64,000 bases of DNA from Anaerolineales bacterium (GCA_023382595.1 JAHDWB010000001.1:930001-994000); one strand, 5' to 3'; positions 42,379 to 51,723 are shown, counted from the first letter of the stretch. A program made the numbers and translations. Notes: generated from the sequence alone by a model not told the origin.

Positions 42379-43826
42379 TACAAGCCTGCCTTGAAAATGG
42401 ACTCAGGGATGTTCAAGTCATTGGCACGAAAGCCCGGTCGCATGGGACGGTTGCCTGTTGGCATCAAGCCCTTACCCGGTTCAAACTTGAACAACGGCGA
42501 AAACGAAGGACGTGCAGCGGTGCGTTCCACAATCGTGGAGACCTCAACGATTTCGCGCACGATCTGTCCATGCTGGGGGTTACGTTCGATATAGACCGCT
42601 GCGGTCACCGCTTCCGCAAAGGACTGCGCGATCTGGATTTCGGACATGCGTGCCGCATCAGGGTGAGCCTGTACCACTTGCAAAAAGCGTGGCCAGACAT
42701 GCTCGGCGCTGGTGGCGTGGATGGTGAAGGCACTATGTCCATGCCCAGTGGCTGCGGCACGGATCAATTCCCAGGCTTCCGCGCCGCGCGCTTCGCCAAT
42801 GACCACCCCATGCGGACGCGAACGCAAAGCCGAACGGATCAGGTCATACATCGTGACCGGTGGTGGTCCACCACGAATTTCAGGACGGGTTACGGTGTAG
42901 ATGATGTTGCCAGTATCTGTTTTGCCATCGCCATTCCAACCATTGAGGATAATTTCATTACTGTCTTCCACGATAAACAAACGGATCGCGCCACGGGGGT
43001 AATAGTCCAGCATCTCCTGGAGAATTCTTTGACCCACAAAAGTCTTGCCCGAACCAGTTGTGCCGGCGATGACGAGCGTCCCGCCATGCACCATCACGCT
43101 CAATAAATAATTCGCGGCTTCCGGCGTGAGGATGCCGTTGCCACGCGGAAAATCTTTTGGATCGAACTTGGGACGTGGCACAGGCGGGAGTCTGTTCTGA
43201 CATAACAACGCCAGACTGCCCTGGGTTAGATCGGATGCCGTGCGGTAATTGGAGACGCGCAAGGTGATCGTGTCGCCATAAGGCGATGCCGGCGGCATAA
43301 CATAATTGATACGTACACCTTTCCTCCGCACGGTTCCATCCACCAAAGGAACCATGACCTGCAACATCGCATCGGCAATTGGATAATCAGGAGTCGGCGC
43401 GCGTTGCCCGGCACGGTCGATCATGACTCTGAGTGCATCGCCAATCCCATCCGGTGCAGCTCCGGCATGTTCCCAGCCGTTGCTGGTTGTGTACACATAG
43501 ATGTGTCCCAGGTTGATGGCGATGTCTTCGATATCTGAACGAGCGATCAATTCCAGTAAAGGACCCATCCCGGAGAGTTCACCGATCAGCCGCAGGATAT
43601 ATTCCTTGGGTAAAGAGACGCCCGCATCTACTGCACGAAGGCTTATTTCTTCAAAGACCTGACGTGCCATCGCCTCGATCTCTGTGGAGGTCATGCTTTT
43701 TTGTAGAGACTCAATCGCCTTCTTTGCACGTCCCTCCTCAGCAAGGATGGTCCACCAGCGTTCCATCTCATCCGAGGATCGTACCTCCGAGACAGGCTTC
43801 ATTGTTTTTCCAGCAATATCGAACAT
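42378..43826 (-). CDS. CpaF/TadA/VirB11-type secretion ATPase
   Basis: 482 residues. N-terminal domain (about 60-200), then the hexameric ATPase core with Walker A AGTTGSGKTF near 259, Asp box (FIVEDSNEI), Walker B-like region (HGVVIGEARGAEAW) and His box (GHGHSAFTIHAT). It drives Tad/Flp pilus or type IV-like secretion. Preceded by TadZ- and CpaB-like genes; no pilin, secretin or TadB/C gene is in the window, so the rest of the machine is outside or different. Confidence 0.88.
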   Translation of the reverse strand: MFDIAGKTMKPVSEVRSSDEMERWWTILAEEGRAKKAIESLQKSMTSTEIEAMARQVFEEISLRAVDAGVSLPKEYILRLIGELSGMGPLLELIARSDIEDIAINLGHIYVYTTSNGWEHAGAAPDGIGDALRVMIDRAGQRAPTPDYPIADAMLQVMVPLVDGTVRRKGVRINYVMPPASPYGDTITLRVSNYRTASDLTQGSLALLCQNRLPPVPRPKFDPKDFPRGNGILTPEAANYLLSVMVHGGTLVIAGTTGSGKTFVGQRILQEMLDYYPRGAIRLFIVEDSNEIILNGWNGDGKTDTGNIIYTVTRPEIRGGPPPVTMYDLIRSALRSRPHGVVIGEARGAEAWELIRAAATGHGHSAFTIHATSAEHVWPRFLQVVQAHPDAARMSEIQIAQSFAEAVTAAVYIERNPQHGQIVREIVEVSTIVERTAARPSFSPLFKFEPGKGLMPTGNRPMRPGFRANDLNIPESIFKAGL

Positions 43827-43828
43827 GG

Positions 43829-45190
43829 CTATCCCTTCCCGAACCAGCCGCGCTTTTTGGGAGCGTTCGGCAATAACCCAATGCGGGATGCGCCTTCACG
43901 CACCGCCGGCACAAAATGGGAGGCAAAGCCCAGGAGAGAGTCAGCGAACGGTCCCAGTTCCTCCAACTTCTCCTTTTTGTAGCGCCAGATCAGGATATCC
44001 TCGCGCCGATCCGAGTTCACGGCTTGGGCCGCCAGGCGCGGGTCTACAATGGGAATAATTCCATTCGGGATCAACGCCAGTTCGATCTTGTCTTCGCTCA
44101 GTGCCTGCTGCAACATCTTGTGGGCCGCCTTGAAGCCATCGCCTACGACCTGGTTGTAGCAAAGCTTGACACGGCTGCCGACGAATTCATGCGCGCTGCC
44201 CTTGCCGACCACACTCGCCAGGGAGTTGATCATCCTTGCGATCCAGCGGCGAGTCTCTGCCAGATCCGGGATCTCCGGCTTGATCACAATCGCAATTCCT
44301 TCGGCTGCTTTTAGTGCCGCACGATGTACCACGTGCGCAGGATTGATGCCAACATCCATAATCACCACACCGCCAGCAGCAACGCCGGCTTCATACAACC
44401 CTTGAATTACCTCTGCGACTTTACCTTCCTGTTGCAGGACTTCATCTCCAAGATCATCGGTGATGAGACCCGGCAGGACTCTCAAGGTCGGTAAATTTTC
44501 CAACGGCGTAAAGGCATTGAGATACGCTGCACCCGAAGCCACGTCGCCCATCACACCTTTGTTGGCTTTGGCGATTTCACGCCGCAACAAACCGATCATG
44601 GTCGTGTTCACTCGTTCCATGCGCATGTGATATTGCAACGCGCCTGCATTGCCATCGGCATCCACCAAGTATGTTGTGATACCTGACAAGGCAAGCGCGA
44701 CTGCGAGATTAACCGCCACGGTAGTCTTACCCGTTCCACCTTTCGGGGATGTGATCGCGATCTTGCGCACTGCCATGCCCGATTGAATACGTGCCGACAT
44801 ATCACTGCCCAGCACCGCTCTGCGATACTGGTCATCTGCCGCGAGATTGCCGGCGTCCGCACGGCGCATCTCTTCATACAATTTATTGATGTCCACATCC
44901 GAGGGTGGATATGCAATGGACGGCACACCCACACCATTTGCCCAGGCTGCCATGCCATCACTGGCGCCGGCAACCACAAAGATCAGCTTGCCGCGCTCGG
45001 CCGCCTGGACCAGACTCTCCGGCGAGACCGACGACTCCGGCGAGACCACCAGCAGGGCGCGGAAATCGAACAGGTCGATATGCTGCGGGGTGAAGGCCGC
45101 GATCTGGGCGATGACCGCATGACCCTGTTCCGCCAGTTGCATATTCAAGCGCGAGGTCACGGTTCCCGCGCCGAGGAGAAGAACCTGCAT
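43829..45190 (-). CDS. TadZ/CpaE-like ParA-family ATPase
   Basis: 453 residues. An atypical receiver-like N-terminus (about 1-120) and a MinD/ParA ATPase with the deviant Walker A SPKGGTGKTT at about 148-157. Localises the Tad machine at the pole in other systems. Starts where the CpaB-like gene ends (one-base overlap) and lies two bases before cpaF. Confidence 0.85.
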   Translation of the reverse strand: MQVLLLGAGTVTSRLNMQLAEQGHAVIAQIAAFTPQHIDLFDFRALLVVSPESSVSPESLVQAAERGKLIFVVAGASDGMAAWANGVGVPSIAYPPSDVDINKLYEEMRRADAGNLAADDQYRRAVLGSDMSARIQSGMAVRKIAITSPKGGTGKTTVAVNLAVALALSGITTYLVDADGNAGALQYHMRMERVNTTMIGLLRREIAKANKGVMGDVASGAAYLNAFTPLENLPTLRVLPGLITDDLGDEVLQQEGKVAEVIQGLYEAGVAAGGVVIMDVGINPAHVVHRAALKAAEGIAIVIKPEIPDLAETRRWIARMINSLASVVGKGSAHEFVGSRVKLCYNQVVGDGFKAAHKMLQQALSEDKIELALIPNGIIPIVDPRLAAQAVNSDRREDILIWRYKKEKLEELGPFADSLLGFASHFVPAVREGASRIGLLPNAPKKRGWFGKG

Positions 45191-46110
45191 TACCGTCCTC
45201 CTCCCAGCACTTCCTCACGATCCGACTTGAACAGGTCTTCGAAGTCCCAATAGGTAAAGCCGGCAGAGGGCACATCATCACCGCGTGCCATCAGGGAAAC
45301 GACCAGCCGGTCTCCCTGCTGCAAGGCCAGCGACAACACTTCACGGCTTTGATTGGGAACAAGCAGGATCAGCATCTGCGGCTGGTCATAGTAAGTGAAG
45401 GTGGAACCGCTCTCATCCGATCCAGCCGGCGGCAGTCCTTGCACCGCGATCACGCGCACGCCCATCGGGAACAGATCCTTGGCAAGCGGCGGCAGTGCGC
45501 GGTTGAGCGCGTCCGTCTGCGCCAGTTCAAGCGGTGAGGGTTGGGCGGTCGGTTCAATATACCCAGGATCGATGACCAGTTCCGGCATGGGAGTGGGCGT
45601 GCTCATCTGCTGGGGGCGGGTGCTGATCACGACCGTCACGCCGACCAGATCACCGGGCAGGAATGCTTCGGCATCCGGCGATATTAAATTCATCGCATCC
45701 AGGGGCAAGGGGAACAGGCTGTGTCCGGGAAATTGCGCCAGCACTGCCGAGAGTCTGGTACCCTCTGCTGCCTGCGCCAGGATCGCCGAACGAAAGATGG
45801 GCTGCCCACTGAAGATCGGCTGTGCCACCACACCGCGGACCACCCCAGTCACTTCCTCACCCGGGATATACAGACTGGCGTTGTCATCCTGAAAGACGGT
45901 CTTGACCGCCAGGTCGCTTGCCGTGATGACATCGCCGATGTTCAGGTCGCGAGTCGCCGACAATACAGAAATCGTGGGCGGCTTCTGTGCCGCCCCCAGC
46001 GCGTTCAAGGCGATGAACGCCACCAGAAAGATTCCAACCGACACACCCAGCACCACCAGGTTCACGCCGGTCGAGGCAATACGTTTCAACATGTTTCTTC
46101 TTTTCTCCAT
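45190..46110 (-). CDS. CpaB/RcpC-like SAF-domain protein
   Basis: 306 residues. One N-terminal helix (about 12-35), a SAF domain (NIGDVITASDLAVKTVFQDD to VVAQPIFSGQPI, about 55-110) and a C-terminal region of the RcpC type. CpaB proteins bind cell wall or line the Tad channel. Overlaps the 186-residue gene before it by 25 bases. Confidence 0.8.
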   Translation of the reverse strand: MEKRRNMLKRIASTGVNLVVLGVSVGIFLVAFIALNALGAAQKPPTISVLSATRDLNIGDVITASDLAVKTVFQDDNASLYIPGEEVTGVVRGVVAQPIFSGQPIFRSAILAQAAEGTRLSAVLAQFPGHSLFPLPLDAMNLISPDAEAFLPGDLVGVTVVISTRPQQMSTPTPMPELVIDPGYIEPTAQPSPLELAQTDALNRALPPLAKDLFPMGVRVIAVQGLPPAGSDESGSTFTYYDQPQMLILLVPNQSREVLSLALQQGDRLVVSLMARGDDVPSAGFTYWDFEDLFKSDREEVLGGGR

Positions 46111-46646
46111 TCATTGATTTGTTCAAATGTCTGCCGCAGGGCAGGTGTTTCTTCGATGATCTCTTCGAGCCGTTCCAATGTCTGGCGCATCAATCCATAC
46201 AGGGTCAGCATGACGAAATCCGTTTTGATGTGACCCGACTTGAAAATCTGCTGATGGGTCTCTGCAACGGAACGCACGACCTGCATCACATCCGCCTCCG
46301 CCAGCGCCAGCGCCGACAGGCGCGGCATGTCCGGAAAGCACTCCTGGATCAGGTCGGCAACTTCCCGTTGGCAGGTCGCTGCCTCCGGCGGCGCGGGGAC
46401 GGGTTGAGACGGCGGATCGAGCAAGGCGGCAAGCGGGGTATCGGGATCGGCGCGTAATTGTTCAATCGCACGCGGCAGGCTTTTCAACCCGGCTTGAACG
46501 GCTTCCAGCAGGCGTGTCTGTGCCTGCGGGGGCAGAGCAGCCACGGCCTCCACGTTGCGCAGCGAGACACGTTCTCGCAAGCGAGTTGGCAACGCCTGCA
46601 AGAGGCGCTGCCGGCGTTCGCGCTTGGACTGGTACGACTCGCTCAT
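46086..46646 (-). CDS. Unknown helical protein heading the Tad-like operon
   Basis: 186 residues, rich in Arg, Leu, Gln and Glu, predicted helical; no known motif. First gene of the cpaB-tadZ-cpaF-orf188 operon. Minus-strand -10-like TATAGT at 46699-46704 lies about 55 bases before its start. Possibly an adaptor or regulator. Confidence 0.6.
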   Translation of the reverse strand: MSESYQSKRERRQRLLQALPTRLRERVSLRNVEAVAALPPQAQTRLLEAVQAGLKSLPRAIEQLRADPDTPLAALLDPPSQPVPAPPEAATCQREVADLIQECFPDMPRLSALALAEADVMQVVRSVAETHQQIFKSGHIKTDFVMLTLYGLMRQTLERLEEIIEETPALRQTFEQINEWRKEETC

Positions 46647-46911
46647 GGTCGCGACTATACCGTTCAGGAGGACTAGGTAGGTTGCATGTGTCGCTTACTA
46701 TATTGGGTTTGAATTGCCGAGTTAAAATAAAATTCCTTATTCACACTTTTTCCTAAAAAGTGATGGTATCGGGTATGCGCGCAACCGGGTCTTCATGGCG
46801 CAGGAGGTCTTTCGGGCGCTGGAAAAAACTGAATAGACAGCCAAGTTCACCCGTAGGGAATAGGGGCGTGTTTTCAGGCTGTACAAGGGGAATTCCTGCC
46901 GCCTACGTACT

Positions 46912-46939
46912 TTGACAATTCCCCCCAACTCCATATAAT
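46912..46939 (+). promoter_or_regulatory. Strong sigma-70-type promoter
   Basis: TTGACA (46912-46917), 16 bases, TATAAT (46934-46939). Both boxes are perfect. It points into the hairpin-rich leader before the replication block. Confidence 0.8.
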
Positions 46940-47324
46940 CCGCACTGTTCCTATTTTCCACAATCCATCCCTCCCTTCAAGAAGCCTGGCAAACCGCCGG
47001 GCTTCTGCCGTTTCATCCAATCCCCTCATCCGTTCAACGAAAGGAGCCCAAATTCACCATCCCCAAACCACTGCATCCGTATCCTCCACCTTCCCATGTA
47101 TGAAACAGGCTTGTGTGGAAATTTGCATGAACTCACTGAAGGAAATCTCGAACGTTAGGAAAATGGGAACCCATCAGAGCGAGTTCAAGCTGCCCCAACA
47201 AGCCCGATGTCGACACCGACACACTCCCTGAATTTCATGGGTGTGTCGGCAATCCATATTCCCTTGAAACCCTCATAGGAGGCGGATCGAACCAACCCAA
47301 AAACTGAATACCCCCATCAACACG

Positions 47325-47370
47325 AACGGGCGCCCCGGCATGGATTTCCCATGCCAGCGCCCGTTTTGCG
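47325..47370 (+). terminator. Terminator-like hairpin
   Basis: Outer stem AACGGGCGC/GCGCCCGTT plus inner stem GGCATGG/CCATGCC, followed by TTTT. It would end a transcript of about 420 bases from the promoter at 46912, unless read through. Confidence 0.65.
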
Positions 47371-47470
47371 TTTCCACAGCACGACAGCGAGGACTCACCG
47401 GGGTGCAAGGCCCGGTAAAAAAAGTGAGAGATCGCCCAGGTGCAACTGGACGATCTCAAAGGTAGAACGT

Positions 47471-47701
47471 ATGTTCACAACGGATAATACCACAACCAGC
47501 AGGACTGTCAAGATTTTCGCGCCCTTCCGCCTCGACGCCGCACAACGCAAAGTGCTGGTCGCGGGGCAATTGCTCGACATCGCCTCCCCTTCCGGACGAC
47601 AGCAAGGGGACTACCTGTACTCCGCCACCGTTACACTGCTGCGTGAGGACGCGCCGGTGTACACCACCGCCCCGTACTGGGCGAGCGTGGAGGTGGAATG
47701 A
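47471..47701 (+). CDS. Unknown 76-residue protein
   Basis: ATG 47471 follows AAAGG. The sequence has a beta-rich look (VKIFAPFRLD, DYLYSATVTLLRED). First gene of the plus-strand block; no family recognised. Confidence 0.5.
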   Translation: MFTTDNTTTSRTVKIFAPFRLDAAQRKVLVAGQLLDIASPSGRQQGDYLYSATVTLLREDAPVYTTAPYWASVEVE

Positions 47702-47782
47702 GATGGCACTTTGGACTGCGCGGATGCGTGATCATGCCTTCTGTCTGGGACCATTTAATCCATTCCAACAAGGAGACAGATC

Positions 47783-47890
47783 ATGAGAACTCTCGCATTG
47801 CTTCTCATCCTGGTCGCAATCGCCGCCAGCCAGCCGCATCACTGGCTCGCCCTCAGCGCGGCAGCCCTCGCCCGCTGCCCAGGCGTCTGA
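47783..47890 (+). CDS. 35-residue hydrophobic peptide
   Basis: Strong ribosome site (AAGGAGA) seven bases before the ATG; one helix (LALLLILVAIAA) and His/Ala-rich tail. Could be a short secreted or toxin-like peptide or simply a leader of the primase gene 30 bases on. Confidence 0.45.
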   Translation: MRTLALLLILVAIAASQPHHWLALSAAALARCPGV

Positions 47891-47920
47891 CCAAACGAAA
47901 AGGAGGTCGCAGAAAAGCAC

Positions 47921-48913
47921 ATGGAAAATATCTTATCCGCCGCCGAAAAGATGTTGGGGACGGCGGTTCGCGTGGAGGATCATCGGGGCTGGGCCATCTT
48001 CTGGTGCCCCTTCCATAACGACGCGGATCGGGAGGGAGAGGGGGGGCAGCCCAACTTCGGCGTCAACCTCACCAGCGGGTACTGGAAGTGCCTGCGCTGC
48101 GGCGCCAGCGGCGGGTCGCTCAAATCGCTGCAGAAGAAACTGGGTCGGGAATGGGCGCCGCCCGTGTCGGTCGCCGCGCCGACACGCCCCCAACGACCGC
48201 CGACCCAGGTGCAGCTGCTCGATGAAGCCGTGTCGGAGGCGCGTTCATGCGTGCAACGTTCGCCGGCCTGGGACTATCTGGCAGGGCGCGGTGTGACACC
48301 CTATACCGCGCTGGTCTACGGACTCGGATACGGCCTTCCCGTCCCGCGCGTCCATCGCGAGATCCTCGAGGCCGCCCGGCAATCGATGATGGTGCGGTGC
48401 GACGGCGTCTGGTTGTGGGCGGGCGGGGTGGTGTATGCCGACCCGCCGACCCGACCCGCTGTCATGAACGTGCGCTACATCCCTGGAGAGCAGCTGCCCA
48501 AAGGCACGCGCAACTTCAAACCGCTCAAGAACCACAAGACCTGGGGCAACCGCGTGCAACCGCTCGGGAGCTGGCGCATCACGCCCGCCACGCGCACCCT
48601 GATCGTGCTGGAAGGCCTGTTCGACATGCTCATCACCGCCCAGAAGCTGCACCAGCTTGGGCTCGAGACCGAGGTGACCGCGCTCTACACCAACGGCGCC
48701 AGTCCGAGCGCAAAAATGCACCAGTGGTTCCGCGAACATCCGCAGTACGAGTACCTGCTGCTGCGCGACCCGGACAAAGCCGGCGTCGAATGGGCGCAAG
48801 GTGTGTCGGACTCCATCCGGCGCGGCGGCGGCAGGTCGCACACCTTCAAGCCGCCCGACAAACTCGATCCGGACGAAGCCATCCTGAGCGGCTGGTGGCC
48901 GTCCATTCTGTAA
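47921..48913 (+). CDS. DNA primase-like protein (CHC2 zinc finger plus Toprim)
   Basis: 330 residues. The zinc-binding domain (CPFH ... CLRCGASGGS) at about 29-70 is of CHC2 type; the Toprim domain (about 220-310) shows VLEGLFDMLIT (the Glu) and LLLRDPDKAG (DxD-like). The catalytic core of DnaG between them is reduced, as in plasmid and phage primases. The start follows AGGAGG. Makes primers for the element's own replication. Confidence 0.82.
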   Translation: MENILSAAEKMLGTAVRVEDHRGWAIFWCPFHNDADREGEGGQPNFGVNLTSGYWKCLRCGASGGSLKSLQKKLGREWAPPVSVAAPTRPQRPPTQVQLLDEAVSEARSCVQRSPAWDYLAGRGVTPYTALVYGLGYGLPVPRVHREILEAARQSMMVRCDGVWLWAGGVVYADPPTRPAVMNVRYIPGEQLPKGTRNFKPLKNHKTWGNRVQPLGSWRITPATRTLIVLEGLFDMLITAQKLHQLGLETEVTALYTNGASPSAKMHQWFREHPQYEYLLLRDPDKAGVEWAQGVSDSIRRGGGRSHTFKPPDKLDPDEAILSGWWPSIL

Positions 48914-48933
48914 CTTCAATCCATTCCCTGAAT

Positions 48934-48960
48934 CGGGGAGCGATCCTGCATCGCTCCCCG
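48934..48960 (+). terminator. Hairpin before a ribosome site
   Basis: An 11-base perfect stem (48934-48944 with 48950-48960), then ATTTTC and AAGGAG. First of a repeated design in this block. Confidence 0.75.
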
Positions 48961-48986
48961 ATTTTCATTCTTCAAGGAGAAACCAC

Positions 48987-49127
48987 ATGTCCGTATTCAC
49001 CATCCTGATCGCCGCCCTCGGCATCCTGTTCGTGGTCTGGGCGCTCTGGTTCATCGTTTCCATGATCCGCTACATCCGCTCCGGCCGGTACGAGATGGAC
49101 CAGCGCCTGCGCGAGATCTGCAAGTAA
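48987..49127 (+). CDS. 46-residue single-helix membrane protein
   Basis: AAGGAG ribosome site nine bases before the ATG. One helix (VFTILIAALGILFVVWALWF) then a charged tail (RSGRYEMDQRLREI). Function unknown. Confidence 0.6.
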   Translation: MSVFTILIAALGILFVVWALWFIVSMIRYIRSGRYEMDQRLREICK

Positions 49128-49154
49128 TTTCAAACCCAACACAAGGAGACTCTC

Positions 49155-49565
49155 ATGTCAAAGCAATACAACAAAACCACCTTCATCGGTCACCTCGGCG
49201 GCGACCCCGAAATGCGCTACACCCCGGCCGGCACCGCCGTGACGACCTTCAATGTCGCCACCAACGACCAGTACAACAACGAGAAGGGCGAGACGGTCAA
49301 GGTCACCACCTGGTTCCGTTGCACTGCCTGGGGCAAGTTGGGCGAGGTCTGCAACCAGTACCTGAAAAAGGGCAGCAAGGTGTTGATCGAAGGACGCCTG
49401 ACGCCGGACAAAGCCACCGGCCGCCCGCGTATTTGGGCAAGACAGGACGGCACGGCGGCGGCGGATTATGAACTCAAAATCCTGGAGATCCATTTCCTGG
49501 ACAACAGGAACGATGGACCTGCCATCGCGCAGGCTGATGCGGCCGAGGATGACATTCCGTATTAG
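49155..49565 (+). CDS. ssb: Single-stranded DNA-binding protein
   Basis: 136 residues with a complete OB fold of the SSB family (NKTTFIGHLGGDPEMRYTPAG, VTTWFRCTAWGKLGEV, KGSKVLIEGRL) and an acidic tail that ends in DIPY, in place of the usual DIPF. Binds single-stranded DNA during replication or conjugative transfer. Start follows AAGGAGA. Confidence 0.93.
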   Translation: MSKQYNKTTFIGHLGGDPEMRYTPAGTAVTTFNVATNDQYNNEKGETVKVTTWFRCTAWGKLGEVCNQYLKKGSKVLIEGRLTPDKATGRPRIWARQDGTAAADYELKILEIHFLDNRNDGPAIAQADAAEDDIPY

Positions 49566-49591
49566 CCCATCCCATGCCCGGAGATCACGCA

Positions 49592-49762
49592 ATGACCGCT
49601 GAACAGATCCGTTCGCTGCAAAGAGTCCTGGACTACCTCGCGCAGGACGAAGAATCCCATTTCGAAAGCGCCTCCCCTGAGGAACGCGCGAACCATATTT
49701 ATCTGGATGTCCTGATCCTGCAGGACTTTCTGGAACAGCAACAAGGAGAACCCAACCCATGA
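49592..49762 (+). CDS. Unknown 56-residue protein
   Basis: ATG 49592 follows CGGAGA; another ATG at 49574 is in frame. Acidic and helical. The stop overlaps the start of the clamp gene (ATGA), so it is translated with it. Confidence 0.55.
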   Translation: MTAEQIRSLQRVLDYLAQDEESHFESASPEERANHIYLDVLILQDFLEQQQGEPNP

Positions 49763-50931
49763 TCACCCTTCAACAAGACCTGCTGCACTCGGCATTGAAT
49801 GCCGTGACCCGCGTCAGCACGAAAAGCACCCTGATGGCAGCCTTTGCCCTCGTGCGGCTGGATGTGCATACGGACGGCATCCTGCACCTGTCCTGCTTCA
49901 ACGGCGAGACCGCCGCGCGCGCAAGCGTGAATGTGGACTGCATTGAAGACCTTTCCGTCTGTGTGGATGCCGCCACCCTGAAGGCCGTAGTGGAGACGCT
50001 GGCAGGCGAGATCCGCCTGCATGTGGATGGGACTGCGCTGGTCATCCAGCAGGGAACCTCCAACCGCACCAGCCTGCGCATTGTTGGAGAAACGCTGCCG
50101 GTGATCGGCGAGGAAAGCATTCAAACGGTTGCCACATTTTCCGGCACCATCTTCCGCAGCCTGATGCGCGCCCTGCCCTTCGCCTCCACGGACGACTCGC
50201 GCGCCGTGCTGCAGGTCATCCACCTGATCCTGGACTCCGACACGGTGATGGCACAGACCGCCGATGGATATTCAGCCGGGCTCGTGCTGGAGAGCATCGA
50301 GGGTCCCGCGGAACCCACCTCCGTATCGCTGCCCTTGAGCAGCGCCCGCCTGCTGTCCACCCTGGTCGAGGACCGCGACACCGTGCGCATGGGCACCACA
50401 GGGGAGAACCGCTACATCTTCCAGATCAGCAACACGGATGACCCCAAGGACCTGACCCTGGCGACCGTCACGGCCGACGGCAATTTCCCATCGGCACAGA
50501 TCAAGACCCTGATCGAGGAGGCACGGCAAAACGCGGTCGCCACGCTTCAAATCCAGCAGCCCAGCCTGATGCAGTCCATCCGCATGGTCAACGCGATGGG
50601 CACCCAAAGCACCTTCCTCAAGGCCGTGGGCGGTGTCGCAAAGATCGCCTCGGCCGAAACCGAAACCGGACAGGGTCGCAACATCCTGGAAGGGACTGCC
50701 AGCGGAGAGAACGCCCAAGCCTGGTTGTCCGCGACCTTCCTGAAACGCGCGGCGGAAGCCTGCAAAGGCGGCGAACTGGTCATGCGCATCACGAATAACA
50801 CGAAACCGATCCTGATCGAAGCCGGCAGCTTCACAGCGGTCATCATGCCGATGATGCTGGAGGGCAATAAGGATCCCTTCCCGGAGGACGAAGCCATCGC
50901 CATCACGCTGCCCGACATGGCAATGGCCTGA
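49759..50931 (+). CDS. dnaN: DNA polymerase III beta sliding clamp
   Basis: 390 residues with the three-domain clamp layout: MITLQQDLLHSALNAVTRVSTKSTL at the start (the common form), middle domain with LPFASTDDSRAVLQVIHL, and an end that matches the family's I-M-P-M region (AVIMPMML), but with a 20-residue extra tail. A second clamp outside the chromosomal origin region is typical for large plasmids, phages and integrative elements. Could serve the DnaE-like polymerase at 29851. Confidence 0.9.
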   Translation: MITLQQDLLHSALNAVTRVSTKSTLMAAFALVRLDVHTDGILHLSCFNGETAARASVNVDCIEDLSVCVDAATLKAVVETLAGEIRLHVDGTALVIQQGTSNRTSLRIVGETLPVIGEESIQTVATFSGTIFRSLMRALPFASTDDSRAVLQVIHLILDSDTVMAQTADGYSAGLVLESIEGPAEPTSVSLPLSSARLLSTLVEDRDTVRMGTTGENRYIFQISNTDDPKDLTLATVTADGNFPSAQIKTLIEEARQNAVATLQIQQPSLMQSIRMVNAMGTQSTFLKAVGGVAKIASAETETGQGRNILEGTASGENAQAWLSATFLKRAAEACKGGELVMRITNNTKPILIEAGSFTAVIMPMMLEGNKDPFPEDEAIAITLPDMAMA

Positions 50932-51005
50932 GAAACGCACAGGCGCGAGGAGATTGCCACATGTGTATACTTGCATTACAATGTAGTCACATTAAGGAGT
51001 TCCCG

Positions 51006-51296
51006 ATGAAACCCATGAGAGTCGGAACGCGCGAGCTCAAATCCAAATTAAGCGAATATCTGCGCCACGTCAAGGCGGGGGAAACCATCATCGTCACGGA
51101 GCGCGGCAGGACCATCGGTCAGATCGTGCCGGTCCAGCCGACCCTGGAAAAGCGCCTGAGGGGACTGGTGGAATCCGGCCTGGCCGAGTGGGATGGTCGA
51201 AAATACCAACCCGGCAAACCGTCCGCCCGGAACCGGAGCCGCAGGCAGGTGTCCGACCTGATCATCGAGGACCGCGATGTCGATCCTCTACCTTGA
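51006..51296 (+). CDS. Phd/VapB-type antitoxin
   Basis: 96 residues. Phd/YefM fold: VGTRELKSKLSEYLRHVKAGETIIVTERGR. The ATG at 51006 follows AAGGAG; an earlier in-frame start at 50961 is unlikely. Overlaps the toxin gene by 20 bases. The C-terminal part would block the PIN toxin. Confidence 0.87.
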   Translation: MKPMRVGTRELKSKLSEYLRHVKAGETIIVTERGRTIGQIVPVQPTLEKRLRGLVESGLAEWDGRKYQPGKPSARNRSRRQVSDLIIEDRDVDPLP

Positions 51297-51723
51297 TACC
51301 AGCGCCCTGGTCAAACAATATGTCCAGGAGGCAGGCTCCGAGCCGGTCATGGATTTGATCCGGAAGGCCGATCACGCCGGCACCAGCCTGATCTCCCGCG
51401 CAGAAATGTCGGCAGCCCTGGCGCGCGCGGCCCGCTTAAAGGTCCTGTCTGCCGGCGCGGCGCATGCCGCCTGGGAGCAATTCCTGGGGGATTGGCCGGC
51501 CCTGACCCGCCTGAATGTCTCCAGGCAGATCGTCGACCGCGCAGCCATGCTGGTCTGGGATTTTCCCCTGCGCGGATATGACGCCGTGCATCTTGCATCG
51601 GCGCTGCTCTGGCAGGAGACGCTGGAGACCGAAATCCTGCTGGCGACCTTCGACCGCGAACTGTGGTCGGCGGCGCGCAGGGCTGGCTTGTCCGTCTGGC
51701 CGGAAACCCTGCCCGCCAGATAA
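51277..51723 (+). CDS. vapC: VapC-type PIN-domain toxin
   Basis: 148 residues. PIN-domain acids are all present: LDTSALVK (Asp), SRAEMSAA (Glu), GYDAVHLA (Asp) and ATFDREL (Asp). A ribonuclease toxin that cuts tRNA or rRNA in known cases. A terminator follows. Confidence 0.9.
   Translation: MSILYLDTSALVKQYVQEAGSEPVMDLIRKADHAGTSLISRAEMSAALARAARLKVLSAGAAHAAWEQFLGDWPALTRLNVSRQIVDRAAMLVWDFPLRGYDAVHLASALLWQETLETEILLATFDRELWSAARRAGLSVWPETLPAR

Larger units (their letters stand above)
46647..47470. other. Long intergenic region with promoter and three hairpins
   Basis: Contains a short coding-like remnant (46760-46835, plus strand, ends in TAG), a near-consensus promoter at 46912-46939, and hairpins at 46980-47006, 47216-47249 and 47325-47365, the last with a T run. 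A possible 32-codon frame at 47128 lacks a ribosome site. Candidate for a non-coding RNA, a regulatory leader or an origin (oriT/oriV). Confidence 0.5.

Noticed and set aside
51006-51723. vapBC as something new
   Set aside because: Both proteins show complete standard motifs; an ordinary type II toxin-antitoxin pair.
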